Assembly: GCF_030704685.1 (NCBI RefSeq)
Contig: NZ_JAUZDX010000020.1
Span: 61,273-125,272 of the forward strand
Source: Acidovorax sp. A1169
Lineage (GTDB): Bacteria; Pseudomonadota; Gammaproteobacteria; Burkholderiales; Burkholderiaceae_C
Length of the DNA: 64,000 nt
Reading direction: 5' to 3'
The notes below the pieces were generated by a model that was not told the origin of the DNA, did not search any database, and worked only from the letters and a program-made list of their open reading frames with translations. Shown one piece after another: positions 17,788 through 25,895 of the stretch (position 1 is the stretch's first letter; every line of letters begins with the position of its first letter). Position numbers and translations under genes: made by a program.

Positions 17788-17812
17788 TCGGCCCTTTCTC
17801 TGGAGTTTTTTG

Positions 17813-18298
17813 ATGGCACAGAACTTTCTTGATGAGCCTTACGTTGTCACGACGATCCTGAATCAGGCGTTCAACGATCAGTCCCCTGTGCATCCTGTAT
17901 ATGCCAGACAGGTGGAGATGGCGACGTCGGTCGGGAGCACCGCCTACGCCTTGCAGTTTGGCGCGGCTTTCACTCACTTGACGGAGGATATGCTGTCCAC
18001 CAAGCTCATGGGGAACTTGGGGTTGTTACCCAATCAGGGGCTGCAAGCCACGTTGAAGAATTATCTGGTGCTGGTGGGCAAAGCCAATGTGGGTATCGTT
18101 GCTCTGCAACTGGGGCAGCTTCTGTCAGGCCTGGAGAATGCCTCGGGCGATCAGGCTGCGTTCAGCGCAGCCGCCGTGGCATGGAACAAGGAGGTAGTTG
18201 ATGCTTACGCCTACTCGTCCAATCCCGCCAATGTGTACGGTCCGCCCGTTGGCAACAATGTCACGCTGACTGGAGTGGCAGTGGTGGACCCTACGTAG
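17813..18298 (+). CDS. Array paralog G: N-terminal module only (truncated copy)
   Basis: 161 residues. It starts MAQNFLDEPYVVTTILNQAF like C and E and covers the complete N-terminal module (LTEDMLSTKLMGNLGLLPN, VGKANVGIVALQLGQLLSG, SSNPANVYGPPVG), then stops after a few residues of the first beta strand. The start region and its GGAG are intact, so it may still be translated. No remnant of the beta region or C-terminal block is found before the minus-strand aldehyde dehydrogenase gene, so the rest was probably deleted. It could be decaying or a free-standing module. Confidence 0.7.
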   Translation: MAQNFLDEPYVVTTILNQAFNDQSPVHPVYARQVEMATSVGSTAYALQFGAAFTHLTEDMLSTKLMGNLGLLPNQGLQATLKNYLVLVGKANVGIVALQLGQLLSGLENASGDQAAFSAAAVAWNKEVVDAYAYSSNPANVYGPPVGNNVTLTGVAVVDPT

Positions 18299-18336
18299 TG
18301 GGCTGCAGCATGAAATGACCTGGGGCACGTTGTGCA

Positions 18337-18364
18337 GGTGCCATGGAAGGGACTTCATGGCACC
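18337..18364. terminator. Perfect inverted repeat between convergent genes
   Basis: GGTGCCATG and CATGGCACC (9 bp) enclose a 10-base loop midway between paralog G and the aldehyde dehydrogenase gene. The position suits a two-way terminator, but no T-run follows on either strand. Confidence 0.45.
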
Positions 18365-18408
18365 GTGCCTGGCCATGCACCATGGACGGCCCAGGCAGCC
18401 AAAGGCCC

Positions 18409-19860
18409 TCAGAACGGATAGTGCCGCGCAGTAGTCTGCACCGTAATCCAGCGCAGCTCCGTGAACTCCCGCACCCCCGCCATCCCCCCAAACCGCCCCC
18501 ACCCAGAATTCTTCACCCCGCCAAACGGCATCTGCCCCTCGTCATGCACGGTAGGCCCGTTGACATGGCAGATCCCCGATTCGATGCGCGCAGCCACGTT
18601 CCAGGCGCGGGCGATGTCGCGGCCGAAGACGGCGGCGGACAGACCGAACTCGTTGTCGTTGGCGCAGGCAATCGCTTCCTCCACGCCGTTCACGCGTACG
18701 ATGGGCTTGAGCGGGCCGAAGGATTCCTCGCGGTAGATGTCCATCTCGGGCGTCACGTGGTCAATGATGGTCGCGGCCATCAGCGTGTTCTCGCTCTTGC
18801 CGCCGCACACCAGCTTGGCGCCCTTGGCCAGGGCGTCCTCGATCAGCGCGTTGCAGCGCTGCACGGTGGCCATGTCCACCACCGAGCCGAGCACCACCGG
18901 GCCCTTGCGCGGGTCGCCCAGCGGCAGCGCCTGCGCGCGCGCCGCGAAGCGGGCGACGAAGTCGTTGGCGATGGAGGCGTCGACCACGATGCGCTCGGTG
19001 GACATGCAGATCTGACCCGAGTTGGCGAACGAGCCGAACACGGCGGCGTCCACCGCCGCGTCCACGTCCGCATCGTCCAGCACCACCAGCGGGGCCTTGC
19101 CGCCGAGCTCCAGCACCGTGGGCTTGAGGTACTTGGCGCAGGTCTGCGCGACGATGCGGCCGACCTTGGTTGAGCCCGTGAAGTTCACGCGGCGCACGGC
19201 CGGGTGGGCCACGATGGCCTCGACGACCGCACCCGCGTCGGCGGGTGCATTGGTCACGAAGTTCACCACGCCCGGGGGCAGGCCGGCCTCCTGCAGGGCC
19301 TCGATGATCAGGCCGTGCGTGGCGGGGCTCAGCTCCGAGCCTTTCAGGATCACCGTGTTGCCGCAGGCCAGCGGCGTGGCGATGGCGCGCACGCCGAGGA
19401 TGATGGGCGCGTTCCACGGCGCGATGCCCAGCACCACGCCTGCGGCCTGGCGCACGCCCATGGCCAGGCTGCCGGGCACGTCCGACGGGATCACCTCACC
19501 CGCGATCTGCGTGGTCAGGGCCGCGGCTTCCTGCAGCAGGCCGGCGGCCAGGTGCACGTTGAAGCCGGCCCACAGGCCCGAGGCACCGGTCTCTGCGGCC
19601 ATGGCGGCGGCAAAGGCATCGCCTTTGGCTTCGAGCGCGTGGGCGGCCTTGAGCAGCAGCGCACGGCGCGCATTCGGGCCCAGGGCCGACCAGGCGGGGA
19701 AGGCCTTGGCTGCAGCATCGGCGGCGGCCTTGGCATCGGCCACGGTGGCGGCTGGGGCCGTGGTGGCCACAGACCCGTCGAGCGGGTTGCGGCGCTCGAA
19801 GGTGGCACCGCCGGAGGACTGAACGCGTTCGCCGTTGATCAGCATGGAAATGGCAGTCAT
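18409..19860 (-). CDS. NAD(P)-dependent aldehyde dehydrogenase, vanillin/salicylaldehyde dehydrogenase-like
   Basis: This 483-residue enzyme of the ALDH superfamily would oxidise an aldehyde to the acid. Catalytic residues are visible: Asn150 in APWN, Glu251 in LELGGKAPLV and the nucleophile Cys285 in SGQICMS. It resembles vanillin and salicylaldehyde dehydrogenases in the N-terminal MLINGERVQSSGG and the C-terminal FGGVKNSGWGRFGG. It is the last gene of an operon with a liv-type transporter and is divergent from an AraC-type regulator of the FeaR kind, so the transporter probably brings in an aromatic compound that is oxidised here. The exact aldehyde is not known. Confidence 0.85.
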   Translation of the reverse strand: MTAISMLINGERVQSSGGATFERRNPLDGSVATTAPAATVADAKAAADAAAKAFPAWSALGPNARRALLLKAAHALEAKGDAFAAAMAAETGASGLWAGFNVHLAAGLLQEAAALTTQIAGEVIPSDVPGSLAMGVRQAAGVVLGIAPWNAPIILGVRAIATPLACGNTVILKGSELSPATHGLIIEALQEAGLPPGVVNFVTNAPADAGAVVEAIVAHPAVRRVNFTGSTKVGRIVAQTCAKYLKPTVLELGGKAPLVVLDDADVDAAVDAAVFGSFANSGQICMSTERIVVDASIANDFVARFAARAQALPLGDPRKGPVVLGSVVDMATVQRCNALIEDALAKGAKLVCGGKSENTLMAATIIDHVTPEMDIYREESFGPLKPIVRVNGVEEAIACANDNEFGLSAAVFGRDIARAWNVAARIESGICHVNGPTVHDEGQMPFGGVKNSGWGRFGGMAGVREFTELRWITVQTTARHYPF

Positions 19861-19907
19861 GAATAGCTCCTGGACAACAAGGAAAGAAAAAACAAGAAGA
19901 AGAGAGG

Positions 19908-20618
19908 TCAGGCGACGCCGAGGTAAGCCTGGCGAACCGCATCGGATTGCAACAAGGTGGATGCATCACCCGTGGCGACGATGCGCCCGCGCTCAAGCAC
20001 ATAGCCGCGTTGCGCCACCTGCAGCGCCTTGCGCACGTTCTGCTCCACCATGAGCACCGTGACCCCCTGCGACGCAATGCGCTGCACGATGGCCAGCAGC
20101 TCGTCCACCATGCGCGGCGCCAGGCCGAGCGAGGGCTCGTCCAGCATCAGCAGGCGCGGGCCGCTCATCATGGCGCGGGCCACGGCCACCATCTGCTGCT
20201 CGCCGCCGCTCATGGTGCCGGCAAGCTGCTGCGCACGCTCCTTGAGGCGCGGAAAGTCTTCGAAGGCCTGGGCCAGTCGCACGGCGCGCATGCGCGAAGG
20301 CACCAGCCAGCCGCCGAGTTCCAGGTTCTCGGTCACCGTCATCTGCGGAAACAGCTGGCGGCCCTCGGCCACCAGGGCCAGGCCGCGCTGAACGCAGGCC
20401 GTGGCATTCATCGCGGGCACCGGTTGGCCGTCGAGCAGCACCGTGCCCTGGCGTGGCAGCAGGCCGGCCAGCGCCTTGAGCAGCGTGGTCTTGCCCGCTC
20501 CGTTGGGGCCCACGATCACGGTGATGCCGGGCTGGGCCTGGAGCGACAGGTCCTGCAGCACCTGGAACCCCGCGTAGCCCGTGGTCAGCCCCTGCACCGA
20601 TAGCTGTGTGCCGCTCAT
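19908..20618 (-). CDS. livF: Branched-chain-type ABC transporter ATPase (LivF family)
   Basis: 236 residues with the Walker A motif GPNGAGKT at 37-44, signature MSGGEQQMVAVARAM, Walker B LLMLDEPSLGL and the family C-terminus RIVATGDASTLLQSDAVRQAYLG. LivF-type ATPases pair with LivG to power import through the LivHM channel. The start overlaps the livG stop by four bases. The transporter belongs to an operon with an aldehyde dehydrogenase, so an aromatic or related carboxylate is a more likely substrate than leucine. Confidence 0.9.
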   Translation of the reverse strand: MSGTQLSVQGLTTGYAGFQVLQDLSLQAQPGITVIVGPNGAGKTTLLKALAGLLPRQGTVLLDGQPVPAMNATACVQRGLALVAEGRQLFPQMTVTENLELGGWLVPSRMRAVRLAQAFEDFPRLKERAQQLAGTMSGGEQQMVAVARAMMSGPRLLMLDEPSLGLAPRMVDELLAIVQRIASQGVTVLMVEQNVRKALQVAQRGYVLERGRIVATGDASTLLQSDAVRQAYLGVA

Positions 20619-21379
20619 GCCGTGGCTCCTTCGTGCGTTGCTGGTGTGGCCATTTCATCTCCCAGATAGGCCTCGATTACCTGCGGGTCGCGCACCACCT
20701 CGGCGGGTGTGCCGTCGGCGATCTTGCGGCCCTGGTGCAACACCAGCACGCGCTCCACGTACTTGAGCAGGGTGGTCACCGCATGCTCGATCCACACCAC
20801 GGTCAGCCCCCAGTCGTCGCGCAGGCGACGGATGCGCTGGGCCATGGCGTCCACCTCGGCCTCGGTCAGGCCGGCGGCCACTTCGTCGAGCAGCAGCAGG
20901 CGCGGGCGCGTGCCCAGTGCCATGCCGATCTCCAGCAGGCGCTGCTGCGAAGGCGTCACGTCGGCGGCAGGCCGGTCGGCCAGGGCCGACAGGCCCAGCA
21001 TGGCCAGGATCTCGTCCTCATTGCGCAGGCCCACGGGGCCCTGGCGATGGCGGCCCGCGAACTGCATGCCGAAGCGCACGTTGTCGCGCACTGTCATGTC
21101 CGGGAACACACGCGGCGTCTGAAAGGTGCGCGCAATGCCGTGGGCCGCGTAGTGGTGCGGCCCCTTGCCGGTAAGGTCGTCGCCCCCGCAGTGCAAAGTG
21201 CCCGAGGTCGGTGGCTGCACGCCCGAGATCGCGTTGAAAAAGGTGGTCTTGCCCGCGCCGTTGGGGCCGATGATGCCGATGAGCTCGCCCGCATGCAGCG
21301 TGGCGCTTACGCCGTCCACGGCGGTCAGGCCGCCGAAGCGCACGGTCACGGCGTCGATGGTCAACAATGCCTCAGACAT
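20615..21379 (-). CDS. livG: Branched-chain-type ABC transporter ATPase (LivG family)
   Basis: 254 residues. Walker A GPNGAGKT (near 38-45), Walker B LLLLDEVAAGL and the switch His in VVWIEHAV are normal. The signature is unusual: VTPSQQRLLEIG (141-152) in place of a standard LSGGQ or LSYGDQ motif, so the conserved Gly is Ser. Related LivG proteins also vary here, so activity is likely retained. It overlaps livF by four bases and livM by eight. Confidence 0.9.
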   Translation of the reverse strand: MSEALLTIDAVTVRFGGLTAVDGVSATLHAGELIGIIGPNGAGKTTFFNAISGVQPPTSGTLHCGGDDLTGKGPHHYAAHGIARTFQTPRVFPDMTVRDNVRFGMQFAGRHRQGPVGLRNEDEILAMLGLSALADRPAADVTPSQQRLLEIGMALGTRPRLLLLDEVAAGLTEAEVDAMAQRIRRLRDDWGLTVVWIEHAVTTLLKYVERVLVLHQGRKIADGTPAEVVRDPQVIEAYLGDEMATPATHEGATA

Positions 21380-22310
21380 GGCCCGCCTCCGCTGCAGGCG
21401 TGGCCGCCCGCTTGCGCTGCCACAGCGTGGCCAGCCCGTTGGGCAGATACATCACGCACAGGATGAGCAGCAGGCCCAGCACCATCATGTAGCCATAGGG
21501 CAGCTGCAGCCGCAGCGTCTCGGCCAGCAGGCTGAAGACGATGGCCGCGAGCACCGGTCCGCCGATACTGGCCGCACCGCCGATCAGCGCGATCAGCACC
21601 GTCTGGAAGCCGATGAAGGGGCTGAACACGGCCGCCGGCTCGATGTAGGTCCAGCGCACGGCCATGGCCGCACCCACGGCGCCCGCAAACGCTGCGGTGA
21701 TGCCGAAGCCCGCGATCTTGGCCAGCCGCGTGTCCACCCCCAGCGTCTGTGCGCGCTGCTCGTCGGCACCGATGCCTGCAAGCGCCAGGCCGAAGCGGCT
21801 GCGCTTTACCGCAATCGACGTGGCAATGGCCGCCGCCGCGATCAGCAGCACCGTGAGGTACACCGTCTCGTTGCTGGGCACCACCGTGAGCACGCGGCCC
21901 ACCGTGCCCGACACCTGCTTTTCGACAAAGGTCACGGCGTGGCGGATCAGCTCCGTCATGCCGAAGGTGAGCACCGCGAAATAGGTGCCGCGCAGGTGCA
22001 GCACCGCCGCACCCATCACGATGGCCACCACGGCCGCGATCAGCGCACCGGCCAGTACCACCAGCGGCCAGGGCAGCACATTCAGCAGCGTGGCGCTGGC
22101 ATAGGCCCCGACGCCGAAGAAGGCCGAGGTGGCCAGCGACAGGTAGCGCGTGGCACCGCAGAACAGCGACCAACTGGTGGCCAGCGCGATGTACATCAGG
22201 CAGCTGAGCAGCACCGATGCCATGAACTCGGACACCAGCCAGGGCAGGGTGCCGACCACGGCCGTGCCCGCTGCGAGCGCGAGCCAGGGTTTGTTGGAAT
22301 GGAGTTTCAT
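21372..22310 (-). CDS. livM: Branched-chain-type ABC transporter permease (LivM family)
   Basis: 312 residues, strongly hydrophobic, with about nine membrane segments. The LivM loop features are present: GRVLTVVPSNETVYL, KRSRFGLALAGIGADEQRAQTLG (contacting the ATPase) and GGAASIGGPVLAAIV. It forms the channel with LivH in the inner membrane. The start overlaps the livH stop by four bases. Confidence 0.9.
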   Translation of the reverse strand: MKLHSNKPWLALAAGTAVVGTLPWLVSEFMASVLLSCLMYIALATSWSLFCGATRYLSLATSAFFGVGAYASATLLNVLPWPLVVLAGALIAAVVAIVMGAAVLHLRGTYFAVLTFGMTELIRHAVTFVEKQVSGTVGRVLTVVPSNETVYLTVLLIAAAAIATSIAVKRSRFGLALAGIGADEQRAQTLGVDTRLAKIAGFGITAAFAGAVGAAMAVRWTYIEPAAVFSPFIGFQTVLIALIGGAASIGGPVLAAIVFSLLAETLRLQLPYGYMMVLGLLLILCVMYLPNGLATLWQRKRAATPAAEAGHV

Positions 22311-23185
22311 TTTTTGCTGAATAGACCGTTGGGGCGCCAGATCAGCACGCCGATGAACACCGCATAGCTCAGCAGCATCTTGAGAGACGGGCTGCTGAAA
22401 TGCATGCCCAGGGCTTCGACCACACCGAGCAGCAGGCCGCCGGCCAGGCTGCCCGCCAGGCTGCCGAAACCGCCCAGCGTGATCACGATCAGCGCGGTCA
22501 CGGTGTAGGGCTCGCCCATCGAGGGAGAGATCTCGTAGGTCATCGACAGCAGCGCACCGGCCACGCCCGAGAGGCCCAGGCCAATGCCGAACATCATCGG
22601 GTGCAGGCGCCGGGTGTTGATGCCCACCAGCTGCGCCCCGGTGGGCGACTGCATCAGCGCCCGCACGGCCTTGCCCAGCAAGGTGAGCTTGAGCAGCGCG
22701 ATCAGCGCGGCCGACAGCGCCAGCGCCACGCCGAACAGCACCAGCTTGTTCTCGGTGAAACGCATGCCCGCCACCTGCACCGGGTCGGCCAGGTATTCAT
22801 AGCCGCGCAGGTCGCCGCCCCAGATCAGCAGGGCGGTGTTCTGCACCAGGAACATCAGGCCAAAGCCCACCATCAGGCTGCGTGCCTCGAACACGTCCAC
22901 GTTCGGTGCGCGCGCCGCCAGGCGTTTGAAGCACAGTGCATGCACCGCCACGCCCAGCACGAACAGCGCGATGAAGGCCAGCGGCATCAGCGCCAGCGGT
23001 GACCAGCCCCAGGCGGTATGCGCCCACCAGGTCAGGAAGGCGCCGAGCATCAGAAACTCGCCATGCGAGATGTTCATGATGCGCATCAGCCCGTATTGCA
23101 GGTTCAGGCCCATGGCCACCAGCGCATAGATACCGCCGGTAATGAGGCCACTGGCGACCAGTTCGGCCCAGGAAAGCAAGGACAC
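22307..23185 (-). CDS. livH: Branched-chain-type ABC transporter permease (LivH family)
   Basis: 292 residues with about eight membrane segments. It starts with GTG (23185) and begins MSLLSWAELVASGLITGGIYALVAMGLNLQ in outline, with ISHGEFLMLGAF typical of LivH and GFGSLAGSLAGGLLLG near the C-terminus. Three bases separate it from the receptor gene upstream, so the operon order is receptor, livH, livM, livG, livF, aldehyde dehydrogenase. Confidence 0.9.
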   Translation of the reverse strand: MSLLSWAELVASGLITGGIYALVAMGLNLQYGLMRIMNISHGEFLMLGAFLTWWAHTAWGWSPLALMPLAFIALFVLGVAVHALCFKRLAARAPNVDVFEARSLMVGFGLMFLVQNTALLIWGGDLRGYEYLADPVQVAGMRFTENKLVLFGVALALSAALIALLKLTLLGKAVRALMQSPTGAQLVGINTRRLHPMMFGIGLGLSGVAGALLSMTYEISPSMGEPYTVTALIVITLGGFGSLAGSLAGGLLLGVVEALGMHFSSPSLKMLLSYAVFIGVLIWRPNGLFSKK

Positions 23186-23188
23186 TTT

Positions 23189-24382
23189 TTACTTCCAGGC
23201 AGGTTTGCTGGTGTTCAGCTGTGCCGTCGCGCGGTCCTTGGGCCAGACCACCTCGAAGTCGCCGCCCTGCCACTGGCTCACGGTGCCGGGGATGGATGCG
23301 TTCTCGCTGCCCGCAAAGCGGATGCCGCCCAGGATGGTCTTGAACTCGTTCTTGGCGATGTGCTCGCGCAGCGCCTTGCGGTCCAGCCCCGCCTTCTCCA
23401 CCGCCTGCTGCAGTATCTGCAGGCCCGCCCAGGCGTGGCCGCTGGCCCAGCGGTCGGGCTCCTTGTTGAATTTCTTCACGTGGGCGTCGAAGTAGGCCTT
23501 GGCATCGGGGCTGGTCTTCACGCTCCACGAGCCCATGCCGATCACGCCCTCGGTGTTGGCCTGCATCACGTTCTTGTACAGCTGGAAGGCCGTGCCCACC
23601 GAGGCGTAGAAGAACTTGGGGTTCAGCCCCACCTCGCGCGCCTGGCGGCTGGCCAGGATGGTGTCGGGCGGGTAGGTGATGCCGATGAAGGCATCGGGGT
23701 TCAGGTCCTTGATGCCGCGCAGCACGGGTGCCAGATCCTTCACGCCCAGGGGGTAGCTCTTCCTCTCCACCACCTGGATGCTGGTCTTCTTGAGTGCGCT
23801 GTTCAGCGCGGCGAAGTTTTCCAGGCCGAACAGGTCGTCCATGTAGACGATAGCGATCGATTTGACGCCGTTGGCCACCAGCATGTCCACCAGCGCGCCC
23901 ATCATCTTGTCGGGCTGCTGCAGCAGCGAGAAGAAGTACGGCAGGTTCATGTCGATCAGCTTGCGCGACAGCGCCGTGGGCGCCAGCAGCGGGTAGCCGA
24001 AGCGGTTGGCCAGCGGGGCAATGGCGAAGTTGGCGCCCGAGCCCCAGGGCGGCAGGATCAGGTCCACCTTGTCGCTGCCCATGAGCTTCTCGAAAGTGCG
24101 CACGCAGGTCTCGGTCTCGCTGCGGTCGTCGTAGCCGATGAGTTCGATGGGGCGTTTCGCGCCCTTGATGTTCAGGCCCCCAGCGGCGTTCACCTGCTCG
24201 GCCCACAGCAGGTAGTTGGGCTCCTGGCTGACCTGGGCGCCCGCAGCCCAGGGGCCCGTGCGGGCGATGGCATAGCCCACGCGCACGGGGCCGGACTGGG
24301 CCAGCAGGTGCGGGGCGACCGACATGGCGCCCACGGTGGCGGCCACGCCCTTGATCCATTGGCGTTTGGATTGTTGAACCAT
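23189..24382 (-). CDS. ABC transporter substrate-binding protein (LivK family) of the aldehyde dehydrogenase operon
   Basis: 397 residues. The ATG at 24382 opens a signal peptide (KRQWIKGVAATVGAMSVAPH, cleavage after LLAQ). The mature protein starts GPVRVGYAIARTGPWAAG and contains LIGYDDRSETETCVRTFEKL and VDLILPPWGSGANFAIAPLA, as in receptors for aromatic and amide compounds. It is the first gene of the operon, under control of the 218-base region shared with the AraC-type regulator. A longer reading frame upstream exists but lacks a signal peptide. Confidence 0.88.
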   Translation of the reverse strand: MVQQSKRQWIKGVAATVGAMSVAPHLLAQSGPVRVGYAIARTGPWAAGAQVSQEPNYLLWAEQVNAAGGLNIKGAKRPIELIGYDDRSETETCVRTFEKLMGSDKVDLILPPWGSGANFAIAPLANRFGYPLLAPTALSRKLIDMNLPYFFSLLQQPDKMMGALVDMLVANGVKSIAIVYMDDLFGLENFAALNSALKKTSIQVVERKSYPLGVKDLAPVLRGIKDLNPDAFIGITYPPDTILASRQAREVGLNPKFFYASVGTAFQLYKNVMQANTEGVIGMGSWSVKTSPDAKAYFDAHVKKFNKEPDRWASGHAWAGLQILQQAVEKAGLDRKALREHIAKNEFKTILGGIRFAGSENASIPGTVSQWQGGDFEVVWPKDRATAQLNTSKPAWK

Positions 24383-24546
24383 TCTTGTGTCTCCTGGTAG
24401 GGGCGGCCCGCATGGTGCAAGCCGTTGACCGATCGTAGGCAGGAGGGCTTCGGGGTGCTGTGCTGAGCGTGCACAAAACGCTGGTCCCAGCGTGCACGGC
24501 GCAGCGGGTTTACCCGGATTTCCGCGCTGCACCGGGGAATAGGCAG

Positions 24547-24575
24547 CCGCCGGATAATCCGGGGCATACCGGCGG
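24547..24575. promoter_or_regulatory. Inverted repeat in the divergent operator region
   Basis: CCGCCGG and CCGGCGG enclose a 15-base spacer, 26 bases before the regulator start codon. It lies in the region shared by the regulator and the transporter operon, so it could be an operator or a leader hairpin of the regulator mRNA. Confidence 0.35.
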
Positions 24576-24600
24576 CGTCAGCCGCTGTACTGGAGACACC

Positions 24601-25581
24601 ATGGCCCACCCCCTGACCGAGGTATCCACCGATACCGTGGCACCGCGCGACCGCCTGCACCTGTGGGGCGACGCGGTGTGGCGGCTCATTGGCGGGCTGG
24701 AGTCGGATGCCTTCGGCGATGAGGCCTTTGCCGGCCACATCACCTCGGGCCAGGCGGGCTACGTCAACCTGTGCCAGCTCGACGTGAGCCGCCACCGCGT
24801 GGTGCGCACCCCCAGCCTCATCCGCGGCAGCGACCGGGCCTATATCAAGGTGGTAGCGCAGCTCGAAGGGCGCGCCTGCTTCGAGCAGAACGGCCGCCAG
24901 GTCTGGCTCTCGCCCGGCGAGTGGAGCGTGTACGACACCACGCGCGCCTACGCCGTGAGCAACCACGAGGCCGTGCGCCAGATGGTGCTGATGATCCCCA
25001 AGGAGCAGATGCCAGAGCGCAAGCTCAAGCTCGACGACCTGATGGTGCAGCGCTTTTCGGGCACCAGCGGCGTCTCGCGCTTGGCCTGGGACACCATGCG
25101 CGCCGCCTTCACCGAGCTGCCCCGCATGTCCGATGCGGCAGCGGACGGCGTGGCCGACGTGATCACGCACCTGGTGCAGCTGTCGCTGCTCGAACGCAAT
25201 GGCCAGCACAGCGCCGTATCGCAGCGCGAGGCCCTGCGCGACCGCATCGGCCAGTACATCGACCGCCACCTGGCCGACCCCGAACTGACCATCGACCGCA
25301 TCGCGCAGGCGCTCAACTGCAGCCGGCGCCACCTGTACAACGCCATGACCGACGATGGCGATACCCTGGCCGCCACCATCCAGCAGCGCCGGCTCGAGGC
25401 TTGCCTGCGCGAGCTGCGCCACCCGGCGCACGCCCATCGCTCGGTGACGGACATCGCCATCTCCTGGGGCTTTCGCAACAGCGGCCACTTCAGCCGCGTG
25501 TTCAAGGCCCACACGGGCTACAGCCCGAGCGAGTACCGCGGGCGGGCATCGCTGCCCGCGCCCGCGCTGCACACGCACTGA
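24601..25581 (+). CDS. AraC-family transcriptional regulator, FeaR-like
   Basis: 326 residues. The N-terminal half is the AraC-binding-like domain of the FeaR type (about 35-200, with FAGHITSGQAGYVNLCQL and WSVYDTTRAYAV). The C-terminal 100 residues hold two helix-turn-helix units: LTIDRIAQALNCSRRHLYNA and TDIAISWGFRNSGHFSRVFK. FeaR-type proteins activate oxidation of aromatic amines or aldehydes. Here the gene is divergent from a transporter and aldehyde dehydrogenase operon, its likely target. The ATG at 24601 has GGAG upstream. Confidence 0.88.
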   Translation: MAHPLTEVSTDTVAPRDRLHLWGDAVWRLIGGLESDAFGDEAFAGHITSGQAGYVNLCQLDVSRHRVVRTPSLIRGSDRAYIKVVAQLEGRACFEQNGRQVWLSPGEWSVYDTTRAYAVSNHEAVRQMVLMIPKEQMPERKLKLDDLMVQRFSGTSGVSRLAWDTMRAAFTELPRMSDAAADGVADVITHLVQLSLLERNGQHSAVSQREALRDRIGQYIDRHLADPELTIDRIAQALNCSRRHLYNAMTDDGDTLAATIQQRRLEACLRELRHPAHAHRSVTDIAISWGFRNSGHFSRVFKAHTGYSPSEYRGRASLPAPALHTH

Positions 25582-25842
25582 GCCGGTGAACGCGGTCTGA
25601 GGGCGCGGCGCAACGCCGTGCTCCGTTGGTGCGCCTGGCCTTCCCGGGCCTTGCCGGCGACCCCGCCGGGCTGCTCACATCTACTGTGCTGCATTTCTGG
25701 CCTGGGACTTCTGCGCGCAGCGCCCCCTATCCCCGGCACTTCGTCATCTTCCCGCATGCCCCCTTTCGCAGGGCGCTGTCTGCGGTGCGGGGTCGGATCT
25801 CGGATAGCGCCATACCTTCCATTGTTGGTGCCTTTGTCATAA

Positions 25843-25880
25843 AATTGTATGGAGACAATTGAATGATGTTTTGTACAAAA
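25843..25880 (+). promoter_or_regulatory. Paired palindromes upstream of the hotdog-iclR transcript
   Basis: AATTGT-ATGGAG-ACAATT (25843-25860) is followed after 8 bases by TTTTGTACAAAA (25869-25880), just before the ATG at 25896. These AT-rich palindromes stand out in the GC-rich surroundings and are likely operator sites. The rest of the 314-base gap (25582-25895) holds nothing else recognisable. Confidence 0.5.
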
Positions 25881-25895
25881 GATGGAGTGATCGCC

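Larger units (their letters stand above)
7771..18298 (+). repeat. Tandem array of seven paralogous genes (A-G)
   Basis: Seven same-strand genes of 519-551 codons (the last only 161) share the N-terminal module and, in A-F, a nearly invariant C-terminal segment, with more variable centres. Intergenic gaps are 286, 22, 116, 22, 34 and 25 bases. The B-C, D-E and F-G junctions are close copies of each other, showing that the unit of duplication was a gene pair. Confidence 0.9.

Noticed and set aside
7771..18298. CRISPR or short tandem DNA repeats
   Set aside because: The repetition is of whole homologous genes about 1.6 kb long; no short direct repeats with regular spacers were seen here or elsewhere in the window.
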